From contig NZ_JAQLFP010000049.1 in the NCBI RefSeq assembly GCF_028207065.1, positions 1 to 7,399 on the forward strand: a stretch of 7,399 nucleotides of DNA, in the 5' to 3' direction. Shown here one piece after another: positions 1 through 5,767 of this stretch (the stretch's first letter is position 1; the number at the start of each line of letters is the position of its first letter). The position numbers and the translations under genes were made by a program. The notes under the pieces are model-generated. The model was given only the letters and a program-made list of their open reading frames with translations. It was not told the DNA's origin and made no database searches. Source of the stretch: Collinsella aerofaciens. Its GTDB lineage: Bacteria > Actinomycetota > Coriobacteriia > Coriobacteriales > Coriobacteriaceae.

Positions 1-4
1 TCGC

Positions 5-45
5 AGCCCCGACCCGCGGTCACGAGCGGGGGCTCCTATCTTTTT
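5..45 (+). terminator. possible intrinsic terminator of an upstream gene
   Basis: AGCCCC at 5-10 can pair with GGGGCT at 29-34, and CGC at 15-17 with GCG at 26-28, leaving an internal bulge and an 8-nt loop. A run of five T lies at 41-45, about six bases after the stem, which is a little far for a textbook terminator. The gene it would serve lies off the left edge of the window. The call rests on the hairpin and T tract only. Confidence 0.4.
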
Positions 46-147
46 AGTGCCCTCGGATTGGGTCATAGTGTCTGTCGTTGCCAAGACATCGGCACTCCCG
101 TTGCTGGCGATGCGGCACTTGGGGACGTTCCTTTTCTGCCGACACCT

Positions 148-209
148 GGGGACACTCCTGATGTAGTCGTTGGGGACGTTCTTAAATGACTACTCAGGAT
201 GAGTGTCCA
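148..209. repeat. REP-like imperfect hairpin with GGGGAC...GTCC ends
   Basis: The segment opens with TGGGGACACTC and closes with GAGTGTCCA. GGACACTC (150-157) pairs with GAGTGTCC (201-208). The inner arms around GTAGTCGTT (164-171) and AATGACTAC (185-193) pair with one mismatch, after a small bulge. The apex holds GGGGACGTTCTTA. Positions 166-192 recur with one change at 7285-7311, at the other end of the window. A further GGGGACGTTCC lies at 121-131. Such GGGGAC/GTCC-ended palindromes resemble the REP/BIME-type elements mobilised by single-strand (Y1/RAYT) transposases. No transposase gene is visible here, so the family assignment is inference. No gene is recognisable in the rest of 1-270. 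Confidence 0.6.
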
Positions 210-225
210 AAAATCCGCGCTCGTT
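202..225 (+). repeat. direct repeat copy 1 (AGTGTCC...CGCTCGT)
   Basis: This 24-base sequence recurs at 1070-1093 with three substitutions (21 of 24 identical). The two copies lie in the same orientation on either side of the HTH-desulfoferrodoxin gene. The left end overlaps the closing arm of the 148-209 hairpin, so the copy may be the tail of a larger repeat family. Confidence 0.6.
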
Positions 226-253
226 CGATTGGCGCATGTCTACGCAGCGTAGG

Positions 254-282
254 TTGTCGAGCCTGGCCTTCAAATGGATACT
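254..282 (+). promoter_or_regulatory. candidate sigma-70-type promoter for the HTH-desulfoferrodoxin gene
   Basis: TTGTCG (254-259) matches four of six -35 consensus bases, and GATACT (277-282) matches four of six -10 bases, with the ideal 17-bp spacer. Transcription would begin near 289-290, giving a leader of about 40 nt before the ATG at 331. It would also place the in-frame ATG at 274 inside the promoter, which is one reason to prefer the 331 start. Confidence 0.45.
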
Positions 283-330
283 GACTGTCGAACCGGTTCA
301 CTCCATTTCTTCAATTTGATTGGACAGCCC

Positions 331-951
331 ATGAACCAGACACGGCAAACCAATGCCTCCCATACTTTTTTGGCAGCGCATGCCATCAAGCAGCTGCGCG
401 AAGAGCGCGGCCTCACCCAGCGCGCCCTGGCGGAAAGCCTTGGCGTGACCGATAAAGCCGTCAGCAAGTGGGAATCCGGCCGCGGCCTTCCCGACATTTC
501 CCTCGTTGAGCCTTTGGCCCAGAGACTCGGCATAAGCGTGGCTGAGCTTTTGGCTGGTGACATTCGGGCCAACGCCAACCGTGCAGGCAATATGCTCAAA
601 GGCGTCTTTTACGTTTGCCCTATCTGCGGAAACGTTGTGCACGCGCTCGGAGAAGGCAGCTTTAGCTGCTGTGGCTCCACGATGTTTCCCCAGGAGGCCG
701 AAGAGCCGGACGCGGACCACGCCTTTTCCATCGAGCGCATCGAGGACGATTGGTACGTCACGCTCGATCATCCAATGACCAAGGATCACTACATTAGCTT
801 TGTGGCATATGCGACTATGGACGGCATCTGCTTTAAGAAGCTCTATCCAGAGCAATCGGTGCAGCCGCGCTTCCATATTACCGGGCGCGGCAGGATATAT
901 CTTTACTGCAACCAACACGGACTCTTTACGTCGCTGACGCCTCGCAAATAA
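331..951 (+). CDS. XRE-family HTH regulator fused to a desulfoferrodoxin/superoxide-reductase-like domain
   Basis: A 206-residue cytoplasmic protein. Residues about 17-75 form an XRE/Cro-type helix-turn-helix (LREERGLTQRALAESLGVTD then KAVSKWESGRGLPD). Residues 94-118 form a desulforedoxin-like zinc- or iron-binding knuckle, with C96-x2-C99 and adjacent C113-C114, as in the Fe(Cys)4 centre of class I desulfoferrodoxins. Residues about 128-200 resemble the superoxide reductase catalytic domain: H130, H147 (DHPM), H153 (KDHYI), C193 and H196 (CNQHG) align with the His4Cys iron ligands. The catalytic Glu-Lys usually found just before the first His is replaced by A128-D129. Function may be redox or oxygen sensing by a DNA-binding protein, superoxide reduction, or both; this is inferred. 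The 331 start is chosen because the upstream ATG at 274 adds 19 unconserved-looking residues and lies in the candidate promoter. The ribosome binding site is weak. The gene stands alone between repeats. Confidence 0.85.
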   Translation: MNQTRQTNASHTFLAAHAIKQLREERGLTQRALAESLGVTDKAVSKWESGRGLPDISLVEPLAQRLGISVAELLAGDIRANANRAGNMLKGVFYVCPICGNVVHALGEGSFSCCGSTMFPQEAEEPDADHAFSIERIEDDWYVTLDHPMTKDHYISFVAYATMDGICFKKLYPEQSVQPRFHITGRGRIYLYCNQHGLFTSLTPRK

Positions 952-994
952 CGGCTGTCTATCCGCCCTCCTCATGCGTTCCCGGGGGACCCAA

Positions 995-1064
995 AATGAG
1001 CGTGGATAATCTCCCGGTTTTGGCCTGTGTGCGGGCTCAAAATGGGAGATTATCCACGCTCGTT
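995..1064. repeat. long hairpin with 18-bp perfect arms; possible terminator for minus-strand transcripts
   Basis: GAGCGTGGATAATCTCCC (998-1015) is the exact reverse complement of 1044-1061. Outer wobble and A-T pairs extend the stem to 995/1064, and TTTT (1018-1021) can pair with AAAA (1039-1042) past a bulged G, leaving a loop of about 17 nt. On the minus strand the stem is followed by ATTTT, so it could terminate readthrough from the RpiR gene. On the plus strand no T tract follows. The unit ATCC[AG]CGCTC recurs at 1081-1090 and 214-222, so the hairpin also looks like part of a dispersed repeat family. Confidence 0.6.
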
Positions 1065-1069
1065 AGGTT

Positions 1070-1093
1070 AGTGTCCGAAAATCCACGCTCGTC
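1070..1093 (+). repeat. direct repeat copy 2 (AGTGTCC...CGCTCGT)
   Basis: Partner of the copy at 202-225, with 21 of 24 bases identical and the same orientation. It lies just beyond the 995-1064 hairpin and directly abuts the IstB remnant. Confidence 0.6.
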
Positions 1094-1102
1094 GCTACTT
1101 GA

Positions 1103-1216
1103 GCCCGGGCAGGCGACGAAGTGCGTCTGCTTGCACGCCGTCACCGCCTCGTAGCCTATGGTTAGCGACAGGTGGGCCTTGCCGACGCCTGTGCCCGCTC
1201 CAATGGTGGGCGATCC
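1103..1216 (-). pseudogene. remnant of an IS21-family IstB ATPase (Walker A region)
   Basis: Read on the minus strand, in the frame with codons ending at 1202, 1199 and so on, about 38 residues resemble the start of the IstB/DnaC-like AAA+ domain. IGAGTGVGKAHLSLTIGYEA followed by VTACKQTHFV matches the family pattern GxxGxGKTHLAxALGxEAxxxGxxxxFV. IstB is the ATP-dependent helper of the IS21 transposase. The remnant lacks a start, the DNA-binding N-terminus and everything after the first strand-helix-strand. The Walker A Ser/Thr after the Lys is Ala, so the fragment is clearly dead. It touches the 3' end of the RpiR gene on the same strand but in another frame. The other border runs into repeat sequence. 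The match is from memory of the family, not from a search. Confidence 0.7.
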
Positions 1217-2070
1217 TAGTGCCCCGTCATGTCGTCGTACGGGCGATTGGGCGCGCTCGGGAAGGCATCGCTTCCATATTGGAGCAGGTACTGCTGAACG
1301 ACGAGGTCAATTGCCGCGAGCGCCCCGTACTTGCCTGTGTCGTTGGCGTTCGACTCGCCGCACTGCATGATGAAGGCGGCCTGATTCCAATATGGGTTCG
1401 AGGCGTTTTGCGTGATCGCCAGCACGGCACACTTGCTATTCCTGATGCTGTTGCATACATCGACATATCGTATGGGATAGCTGCCCCCGACGCTGCAGAT
1501 GATCGCCAGGTCCTCGGGTTGGAGGGATTGGGCACATGCAAGTTGGGAAGCTTGATCTAGATGCAGATGCATGACCTTTCCCATGGAAAACAGCTTGTTC
1601 TGAAGGTATCGTCCGGTATCCCAAAGAAAATGATGGGAAAAGAACGCGACTCGGCGGCAATTATGAATCGCATAGGCGATTTTCGGAAGTTCGGTCAGGT
1701 TTTTCTCGGAGATGGTCGCGGCGATGTTTTGCTGAGCTTCCCTCGCATATTCAAGAAACGCCGCGTGCGGGTCCGCGGTGAGATTGCGAAAGAAGCGCTG
1801 GGAGTAGTCGTAGCTGATGGGATAGTCGACCCCGAGCGCGTCATGCATCTCTTTGAAGCTCTCGTAGCCTAGGAATCGGCAAAAACGCGAGACGGAAGCC
1901 TTCGAGACGTAGCACATGTCGGCGATCTGCGCGATGGACATGTCTTTGAGCGCGTCGTAATTTTCCAACATCTTGACGGCTATCTGATAGTTGTTGTCGC
2001 GCTGCATGCTGGTGTCTATATAGCTGAGGAGCTTTTCCCCAACAGAGCCCATCGGGTTGGCATAATTCAA
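1216..2070 (-). CDS. MurR/RpiR-family transcriptional regulator (HTH_6 plus SIS domain)
   Basis: A 284-residue cytoplasmic DNA-binding protein of normal length for the family. Residues about 1-85 form the RpiR helix-turn-helix (MSIAQIADMCYVSKASVSRF, then CRFLGYESFKEM). Residues about 125-262 form a SIS phosphosugar-binding domain, with the ligand loop around ICSVGGSYP (191-199) and a second strand-loop at VLAITQNASNP (216-226). RpiR proteins bind sugar phosphates and usually control the adjacent sugar operon. The start is a TTG at 2070, preceded on its strand by GGGAG seven bases upstream; an in-frame ATG at 2052 is the alternative. The gene diverges from the beta-glucoside operon beginning at 2260, so it is the likely regulator of that operon and probably of itself. 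Whether it represses or activates cannot be read from sequence. The SIS loop SVGGSYP differs from the more usual SxSGxT, which may reflect a different ligand. Confidence 0.9.
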   Translation of the reverse strand: MNYANPMGSVGEKLLSYIDTSMQRDNNYQIAVKMLENYDALKDMSIAQIADMCYVSKASVSRFCRFLGYESFKEMHDALGVDYPISYDYSQRFFRNLTADPHAAFLEYAREAQQNIAATISEKNLTELPKIAYAIHNCRRVAFFSHHFLWDTGRYLQNKLFSMGKVMHLHLDQASQLACAQSLQPEDLAIICSVGGSYPIRYVDVCNSIRNSKCAVLAITQNASNPYWNQAAFIMQCGESNANDTGKYGALAAIDLVVQQYLLQYGSDAFPSAPNRPYDDMTGH

Positions 2071-2102
2071 GGGTCCACTCCCATCAGACGTTTTAACACC
2101 AT

Positions 2103-2131
2103 TAAATACCAGCGGGTTTCATATCCTGAAA
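2103..2131 (-). promoter_or_regulatory. weak candidate promoter for the RpiR gene
   Basis: On the minus strand TTTCAG (2131-2126) and TATTTA (2108-2103) are separated by 17 bp. The -10 is reasonable but the -35 is poor. If real, its -35 and spacer lie inside the 2114-2134 palindrome, which would give simple autoregulation by occlusion. Confidence 0.25.
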
Positions 2132-2134
2132 CCC
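2114..2134. promoter_or_regulatory. palindromic operator, probable RpiR-family binding site
   Basis: GGGTTTCA and TGAAACCC are perfect 8-bp inverted arms around the 5-bp spacer TATCC. The TTTCA-N5-TGAAA layout resembles operators reported for several RpiR/MurR-type regulators, and the site lies between the divergent regulator and operon. Assignment to the RpiR protein is inference from position and symmetry. Confidence 0.6.
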
Positions 2135-2172
2135 AGGTCTCCATTCTGAAACATCGGTGTCCAGGATGGAAC
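2126..2172 (+). promoter_or_regulatory. three TGRAAC half-sites phased at exactly 20 bp
   Basis: CTGAAAC occurs at 2126-2132 and 2146-2152, and the variant ATGGAAC at 2166-2172, each 20 bp from the last. The first two copies also share GGT four bases further on. The first is the right arm of the 2114-2134 palindrome. About two helical turns of spacing puts the sites on the same face of the DNA, as expected for cooperative binding. The third copy is weaker and may be chance. Confidence 0.4.
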
Positions 2173-2191
2173 GCAAAACCTTGTGCATTCG

Positions 2192-2200
2192 TGTTGTACT
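2192..2200 (+). promoter_or_regulatory. weak extended -10 candidate for the beta-glucoside operon
   Basis: TGTTGTACT reads as a TGn extension plus TGTACT (four of six -10 bases). No good -35 lies 17 bp upstream. A start near 2207 would give a leader of about 53 nt. An alternative pair, TTGTGC (2181-2186) with TGGTAA (2204-2209), has the right spacing but a poor -10. A weak core promoter would suit activator control from the upstream phased sites. Confidence 0.25.
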
Positions 2201-2259
2201 CAATGGTAACAGGAGCCGGGCGATTAAGCCTGGATGCGGATACATGAAAGGAAGATTGC

Positions 2260-3534
2260 ATGGCACATCAGTCGACTTCGGTATTTCCCGAGACGTTTCT
2301 CTGGGGCGTCGCGACCGCCGCGCACCAGGTTGAAGGCAACAACGTGAACAGCGACACGTGGCTGTTCGAGAATGTTGAGGACACGGCGTTCATGGAGCCT
2401 TCCGGCGACGCGATGGACCACTACCATCGTTTTCGCGAGGATATTGCCCTTATCGCATCTCTTGGCCTTACCTCCTATCGTCTGAGTGTCGAGTGGTCGC
2501 GCATCGAGCCGGCGCGCGGCCTGTTCTCCAAAGCAGAGCTCGCGCACTATCGCGAAGTGCTCCAGTGCTGCCGTGACAACGGTCTCAAGACGATCGTCAC
2601 GCTTCATCATTTCACGTCGCCGATTTGGCTGCTCGCCCAAGGCGGCTGGGAGTCGCCCGAGACTCCCTCCCTTTTCGCGCGGTACTGCGCGCGTGTGGTC
2701 GAGGAGATGGGCGATTTGATGGACTACGCATGCACCATGAACGAGCCAAACCTGGCATGGCTCTTGGCTGATGTCGGGGCCACGTCGCGCAACGCCTCCG
2801 ATCGCGCCGAGGACCCCATGTTCCGCAGCGTCGCCAAGGCGTTGGGGGTCGAGCCGGCATCCCTGGCCCAGTTCCAGTTCGCAGCCACCGAGCGGGCGTT
2901 CGATGTGAAGCTCGCCGCTCACAAGGCTGCCGTTGACGCCGTGCATGCAATCCGTCCCGATCTCCCGGCAGGTTGGACGCTCGTGGGAAGTCCCTTTAAG
3001 GCGGCTCCCGGTGGCGAGGAGCGCGCTGCAGCTGCCCGTGAGGAGATTTGCGATCGCTTTTACCGTGCTTCCGCCGGCGATGATTTCGTGGGTATCCAGA
3101 CGTACTCGCGCTCGTGGTACGGCGCGGATGGCCCGGTTGACCCGCCTGCCGGCGTGGAGCTCACCCAGCGCGATGAGGAGTTCTACCCCGAGGCCATCGA
3201 GGAGAGCCTGCGAGCTGCTTGGGACCAGTCGGGCACGCCTCTGTTCGTCACCGAAAACGGCATAGCTTCCGAGGACGACGAGCAGAGAGAGCGCTTTTTG
3301 GATCGAGCTGTCGCCGGTGTGGGGCGTTGCGTCCGCGACGGTATCCCGGTCTTGGGATACACCTGCTGGTCCGCGTTTGACAATTTCGAGTGGGTTTTCG
3401 GGTATGGCCCGAAGTACGGGATCATCTCCGTCGACCGCGAGACGCAACGCCGCACCGTAAAGCCAAGCGCTACGCACCTGGGAAGCATAGCGCGCTGTAA
3501 CGGTGCCTGCGTCGAGATCGGTGATGCCCGATGA
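2260..3534 (+). CDS. GH1 beta-glucosidase, non-phosphorylated-substrate type
   Basis: A 424-residue cytoplasmic glycoside hydrolase family 1 TIM-barrel enzyme that would cleave terminal beta-linked glucose or a related sugar with retention. The N-terminal signature FLWGVATAAHQVEG spans residues 13-26. The acid/base is E162 in TMNEPN, and the nucleophile is E332 in FVTENGI. H116 (LHHF) and the C-terminal CWSAFDNFEW (369-378) complete the glycone pocket. E377 in DNFEW is the residue that contacts O4/O6 of an unphosphorylated sugar, and the Ser/Lys/Tyr phosphate signature is absent. At 424 residues it is a little shorter than most GH1 proteins (about 440-480). No signal peptide is seen. AAAGGAAG (2247-2254) is a good ribosome binding site six bases before the ATG. 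It is the first gene of the operon, and its stop overlaps the deacetylase start. The exact sugar and linkage cannot be read from sequence. Confidence 0.9.
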   Translation: MAHQSTSVFPETFLWGVATAAHQVEGNNVNSDTWLFENVEDTAFMEPSGDAMDHYHRFREDIALIASLGLTSYRLSVEWSRIEPARGLFSKAELAHYREVLQCCRDNGLKTIVTLHHFTSPIWLLAQGGWESPETPSLFARYCARVVEEMGDLMDYACTMNEPNLAWLLADVGATSRNASDRAEDPMFRSVAKALGVEPASLAQFQFAATERAFDVKLAAHKAAVDAVHAIRPDLPAGWTLVGSPFKAAPGGEERAAAAREEICDRFYRASAGDDFVGIQTYSRSWYGADGPVDPPAGVELTQRDEEFYPEAIEESLRAAWDQSGTPLFVTENGIASEDDEQRERFLDRAVAGVGRCVRDGIPVLGYTCWSAFDNFEWVFGYGPKYGIISVDRETQRRTVKPSATHLGSIARCNGACVEIGDAR

Positions 3535-4298
3535 GGCGCCTGCTGATACGCGCCGACGACCTTGGCTACTCTCGGGGTGTCAACTACGGCATCGTCGATT
3601 CTGTTCGCGGCGGACTCGTCGGCTCGGTCGGGGTCATGACCAACATGGAATCCGTGAACCACGGCCTCGAATTGCTCGACGGGCTCGACGTGTGCCTTGG
3701 CCAGCACACGAACATCTGCGTCGGCAGGCCGCTCACCGACCCTGCGCTCATTCCGAGTCTCTGTGGTCCGGATGGCATGTTCAAGCTGAGCGGGGCGTAT
3801 CGGGATGCCATGAAGCGGGGAACCGACTTCGTGGTGCTCGATGAGGTCGTCTTGGAGATCGAGGCTCAGTATCGAAAGTTCGTATCGCTTGCGGGCAGAG
3901 AACCCTCCTACTTTGAGGGTCATGCGGTGGCGAGCCCGGCGTTTTTTAAGGGGTTGGAGATCGTGGCGGAGCGCCACGGACTGCCGCTGTTCCCGATGGG
4001 TGCGCCGGGAGAGGCAGTCACGTTCAAGAGCACGCGTGTCGCTGCATACATGCCCGCAGATTTTCGCGCCTATGAGATGGATCCGTTCTCGGCGGTGCGC
4101 GGCGCCGTCGAGAACGCGAACGACGACACGTGCACCCTCATGGTGTTCCATCCGGGTTATATCGATGCCTATCTCATGGACCACTCGAGCATGACGACGG
4201 CGCGGGCGCGTGAGGCGTCGATGCTTTGCGATCCAGCAACCCGTGAATGGCTGGCGAGCCAGGACATCGCGTTGGTGACATACGACGATTTGAACTAA
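3531..4298 (+). CDS. chbG: ChbG/YdjC-family carbohydrate deacetylase
   Basis: A 255-residue protein of the YdjC/ChbG family, metal-dependent deacetylases. The characterised E. coli member removes one acetyl group from chitobiose or chitotriose (or its 6-phosphate) so that the phospho-glycosidase and regulator can act. Visible motifs are RADDLGYSRGVN (7-18, with the D9-D10 catalytic/metal pair), LGQHT with H59, the region YFEGHA with H131 where the family usually has DSHxH, and FHPGY with H207. IPSLCGPDGMF (74-84) is also typical. The ATG shares ATGA with the preceding stop, which suggests translational coupling; only a weak ribosome binding site is seen. Its place between two beta-glycosidases and upstream of a PTS permease suggests it edits an N-acetylated beta-glycoside during uptake. 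The E129-G130-H131-A132 replacement of DSHxH is unusual and could alter metal binding or substrate. Confidence 0.85.
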   Translation: MRRLLIRADDLGYSRGVNYGIVDSVRGGLVGSVGVMTNMESVNHGLELLDGLDVCLGQHTNICVGRPLTDPALIPSLCGPDGMFKLSGAYRDAMKRGTDFVVLDEVVLEIEAQYRKFVSLAGREPSYFEGHAVASPAFFKGLEIVAERHGLPLFPMGAPGEAVTFKSTRVAAYMPADFRAYEMDPFSAVRGAVENANDDTCTLMVFHPGYIDAYLMDHSSMTTARAREASMLCDPATREWLASQDIALVTYDDLN

Positions 4299-4315
4299 GG
4301 AGAAAGGTGGCAAGT

Positions 4316-5701
4316 ATGGCAAACAGGTTCCCCGATGGATTCCTATGGGGTGCGTCGACGAGCGCATTTCAGGTAGAGGGCGCCTGGGGGGAGGGCGGCC
4401 GAGGCAGGTCGACGACCGATCGCGGTTTCGGCATCCCCGGAATCACTGATGGCAGCGTGGCGTCCGACCACTACCATCGCTGGAAAGAGGATGTCGACCT
4501 CATGGCCGAACTCGGACTCAAGACGTACCGCATGAGCTTCTCGTGGTGTCGCATTATGCCCGATGCGACTTGCGAGCCGAATCCCGAAGCCCTGGCGTTC
4601 TACGACGGTCTGATCGATTACCTTCTGGAAAAGGGCATCGAGCCCTTTGTGACGCTGTATCACTTCGAGTGCCCCCAAGCGCTCGTCGACGAGTTTGGCG
4701 GATGGTTGGATCGCAGAATGATCGATGCCTTCGCCCGTTACGCCGAGGTCTGCTTTAGGCACTTCAAGGGTCGTGTGAAGCTGTGGGCGACGATCAACGA
4801 GCAACTTATCGCAACGGCGACGTCGGTGAACACCGGGGATACCGAGACCGACCCCAAAAGACATCAGGGCAACACCTATCAGATGAGTTACCACATGTCT
4901 CTCGCAGAGCACCGTGCTTTCGAGTTTTTGCACTCAATCGATCCCGAGGCGATGATCGGGCCGGTCTGCGCCATCCAAGTGACCTATCCGCTCAGCAGCT
5001 CGCCTGCAGATGTGATGGCGGCGCTCAATGCCGAGGAGATGGAGCAGTTCTACATGCTCGACATGAGCGTGCGCGGATCGTATTCCCCGTATGCGGCGAG
5101 CTATCTCAAGCGCGAGGGGTTCTATCCCGCGGTCGAGCCCGAGGACGATGCGGTTCTGCACGGGTCGACGCCTGATTTCATCGGCATCAACTATTACTCC
5201 AGCAGCTGCGCCAAGGAGCGCACCGAGCCCATCGTATTCGGTGGCTTCCCGCCTTGGGGCGCGGGCGACTTCGTCCTCTGCGACAACCCGAGGCTCGAGA
5301 AGACCGAGTGGATGCCCAACGGCCTCGACCCCATCGGGCTGTCGATCGGCATGCGCAAGGTGCACGACCGCTACGGCCTGCCCATGGTCATCACCGAGAA
5401 CGGCATGGCCTTGAGCGAGGAGCCCGATGAGTCCGGCGCGATTCACGACGAGCAGCGCATCGCCTATCTCTCCGCGCATATCACCCAGGTCGGCGAGCTC
5501 ATCGAGCAGGGTTATCCCATCTTTGGGTATTGTCCATGGAGCTTTGTCGATGTGGTCTCCAGTCATCAGGGCTTCGCCAAGCGCTACGGCCTTGTATACG
5601 TGGATCGCACCGATGACGACATCAGGACTTGCGACCGGATTCGTAAGGACAGCTTCTATTGGTATCAGAAGGTCATCGCGGGCAATCAGCTGCCCGAATA
5701 A
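4316..5701 (+). CDS. GH1 6-phospho-beta-glucosidase
   Basis: A 461-residue cytoplasmic family 1 glycoside hydrolase, normal length. The N-terminal signature FLWGASTSAFQVEGAW spans residues 9-24. The acid/base is E162 in TINEQ, where the usual Pro or Ile after Glu is Gln. The nucleophile is E361 in VITENGM. The C-terminus reads VDVVSSHQGFAKRYG (411-425): S415, K422 and Y424 sit where 6-phospho-beta-glucosidases and 6-phospho-beta-galactosidases bind the sugar phosphate, in place of the DNFEW Glu of ordinary beta-glucosidases. It would therefore hydrolyse the product of the PTS permease encoded next. The ATG at 4316 is chosen because AAGGAGAAAGGTGG (4297-4310) ends five bases upstream and the family signature begins right after it; an in-frame ATG at 4247 lies inside the deacetylase gene. 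The gap to the deacetylase stop is 17 bp. Glucose versus galactose versus glucosamine specificity is not resolved. Confidence 0.9.
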   Translation: MANRFPDGFLWGASTSAFQVEGAWGEGGRGRSTTDRGFGIPGITDGSVASDHYHRWKEDVDLMAELGLKTYRMSFSWCRIMPDATCEPNPEALAFYDGLIDYLLEKGIEPFVTLYHFECPQALVDEFGGWLDRRMIDAFARYAEVCFRHFKGRVKLWATINEQLIATATSVNTGDTETDPKRHQGNTYQMSYHMSLAEHRAFEFLHSIDPEAMIGPVCAIQVTYPLSSSPADVMAALNAEEMEQFYMLDMSVRGSYSPYAASYLKREGFYPAVEPEDDAVLHGSTPDFIGINYYSSSCAKERTEPIVFGGFPPWGAGDFVLCDNPRLEKTEWMPNGLDPIGLSIGMRKVHDRYGLPMVITENGMALSEEPDESGAIHDEQRIAYLSAHITQVGELIEQGYPIFGYCPWSFVDVVSSHQGFAKRYGLVYVDRTDDDIRTCDRIRKDSFYWYQKVIAGNQLPE

Positions 5702-5716
5702 ACGCAGGTTTTCCGG

Positions 5717-5734
5717 TTGGCGCGAAGTCGCCGA
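5717..5734 (+). other. small intergenic hairpin before the EIIBC gene
   Basis: GGCG (5719-5722) pairs with CGCC (5729-5732), and outer T-G and T-A pairs extend the stem to six. It lies in the 66-bp gap between the phospho-glucosidase and permease genes, with no T tract. It could be a processing or stability element that tunes expression within the operon, or chance. Confidence 0.25.
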
Positions 5735-5767
5735 TGGGGGATAGAAAGAAACAGGAAAGGAAGTACC

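Noticed and set aside
148..209. CRISPR-like or tRNA-like interpretation of the repeat-rich left region
   Set aside because: There is no regular repeat-spacer pattern and no cloverleaf; the structure is a single imperfect hairpin.
274..330. Upstream in-frame ATG that would lengthen the HTH-desulfoferrodoxin protein by 19 residues
   Set aside because: It falls inside the best promoter candidate, has no ribosome binding site, and the added residues do not look like part of the HTH domain.
1099..1872. Plus-strand open frames opposite the RpiR gene
   Set aside because: They are antisense to a well-supported RpiR/SIS protein, show no recognisable domain, and arise from GC-rich codon bias.
2224..3477. 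Long minus-strand open frame opposite the first GH1 gene, and similar frames opposite the other operon genes
   Set aside because: The plus-strand products have full family motifs; the antisense products show none.
4247..4315. Earlier ATG for the phospho-type GH1
   Set aside because: It lies within the deacetylase gene, while the 4316 ATG has a strong ribosome binding site and begins at the conserved family N-terminus.
5717..5767. Earlier ATG for the EIIBC protein
   Set aside because: The ATG at 5768 follows AGGAAAGGAAG directly and matches the usual IIB N-terminus; the 17 extra residues do not.
5702..5767. BglG/LicT-type antiterminator target before the EIIBC gene
   Set aside because: The short hairpin lacks the conserved RAT sequence and an overlapping terminator, and no antiterminator gene is present.
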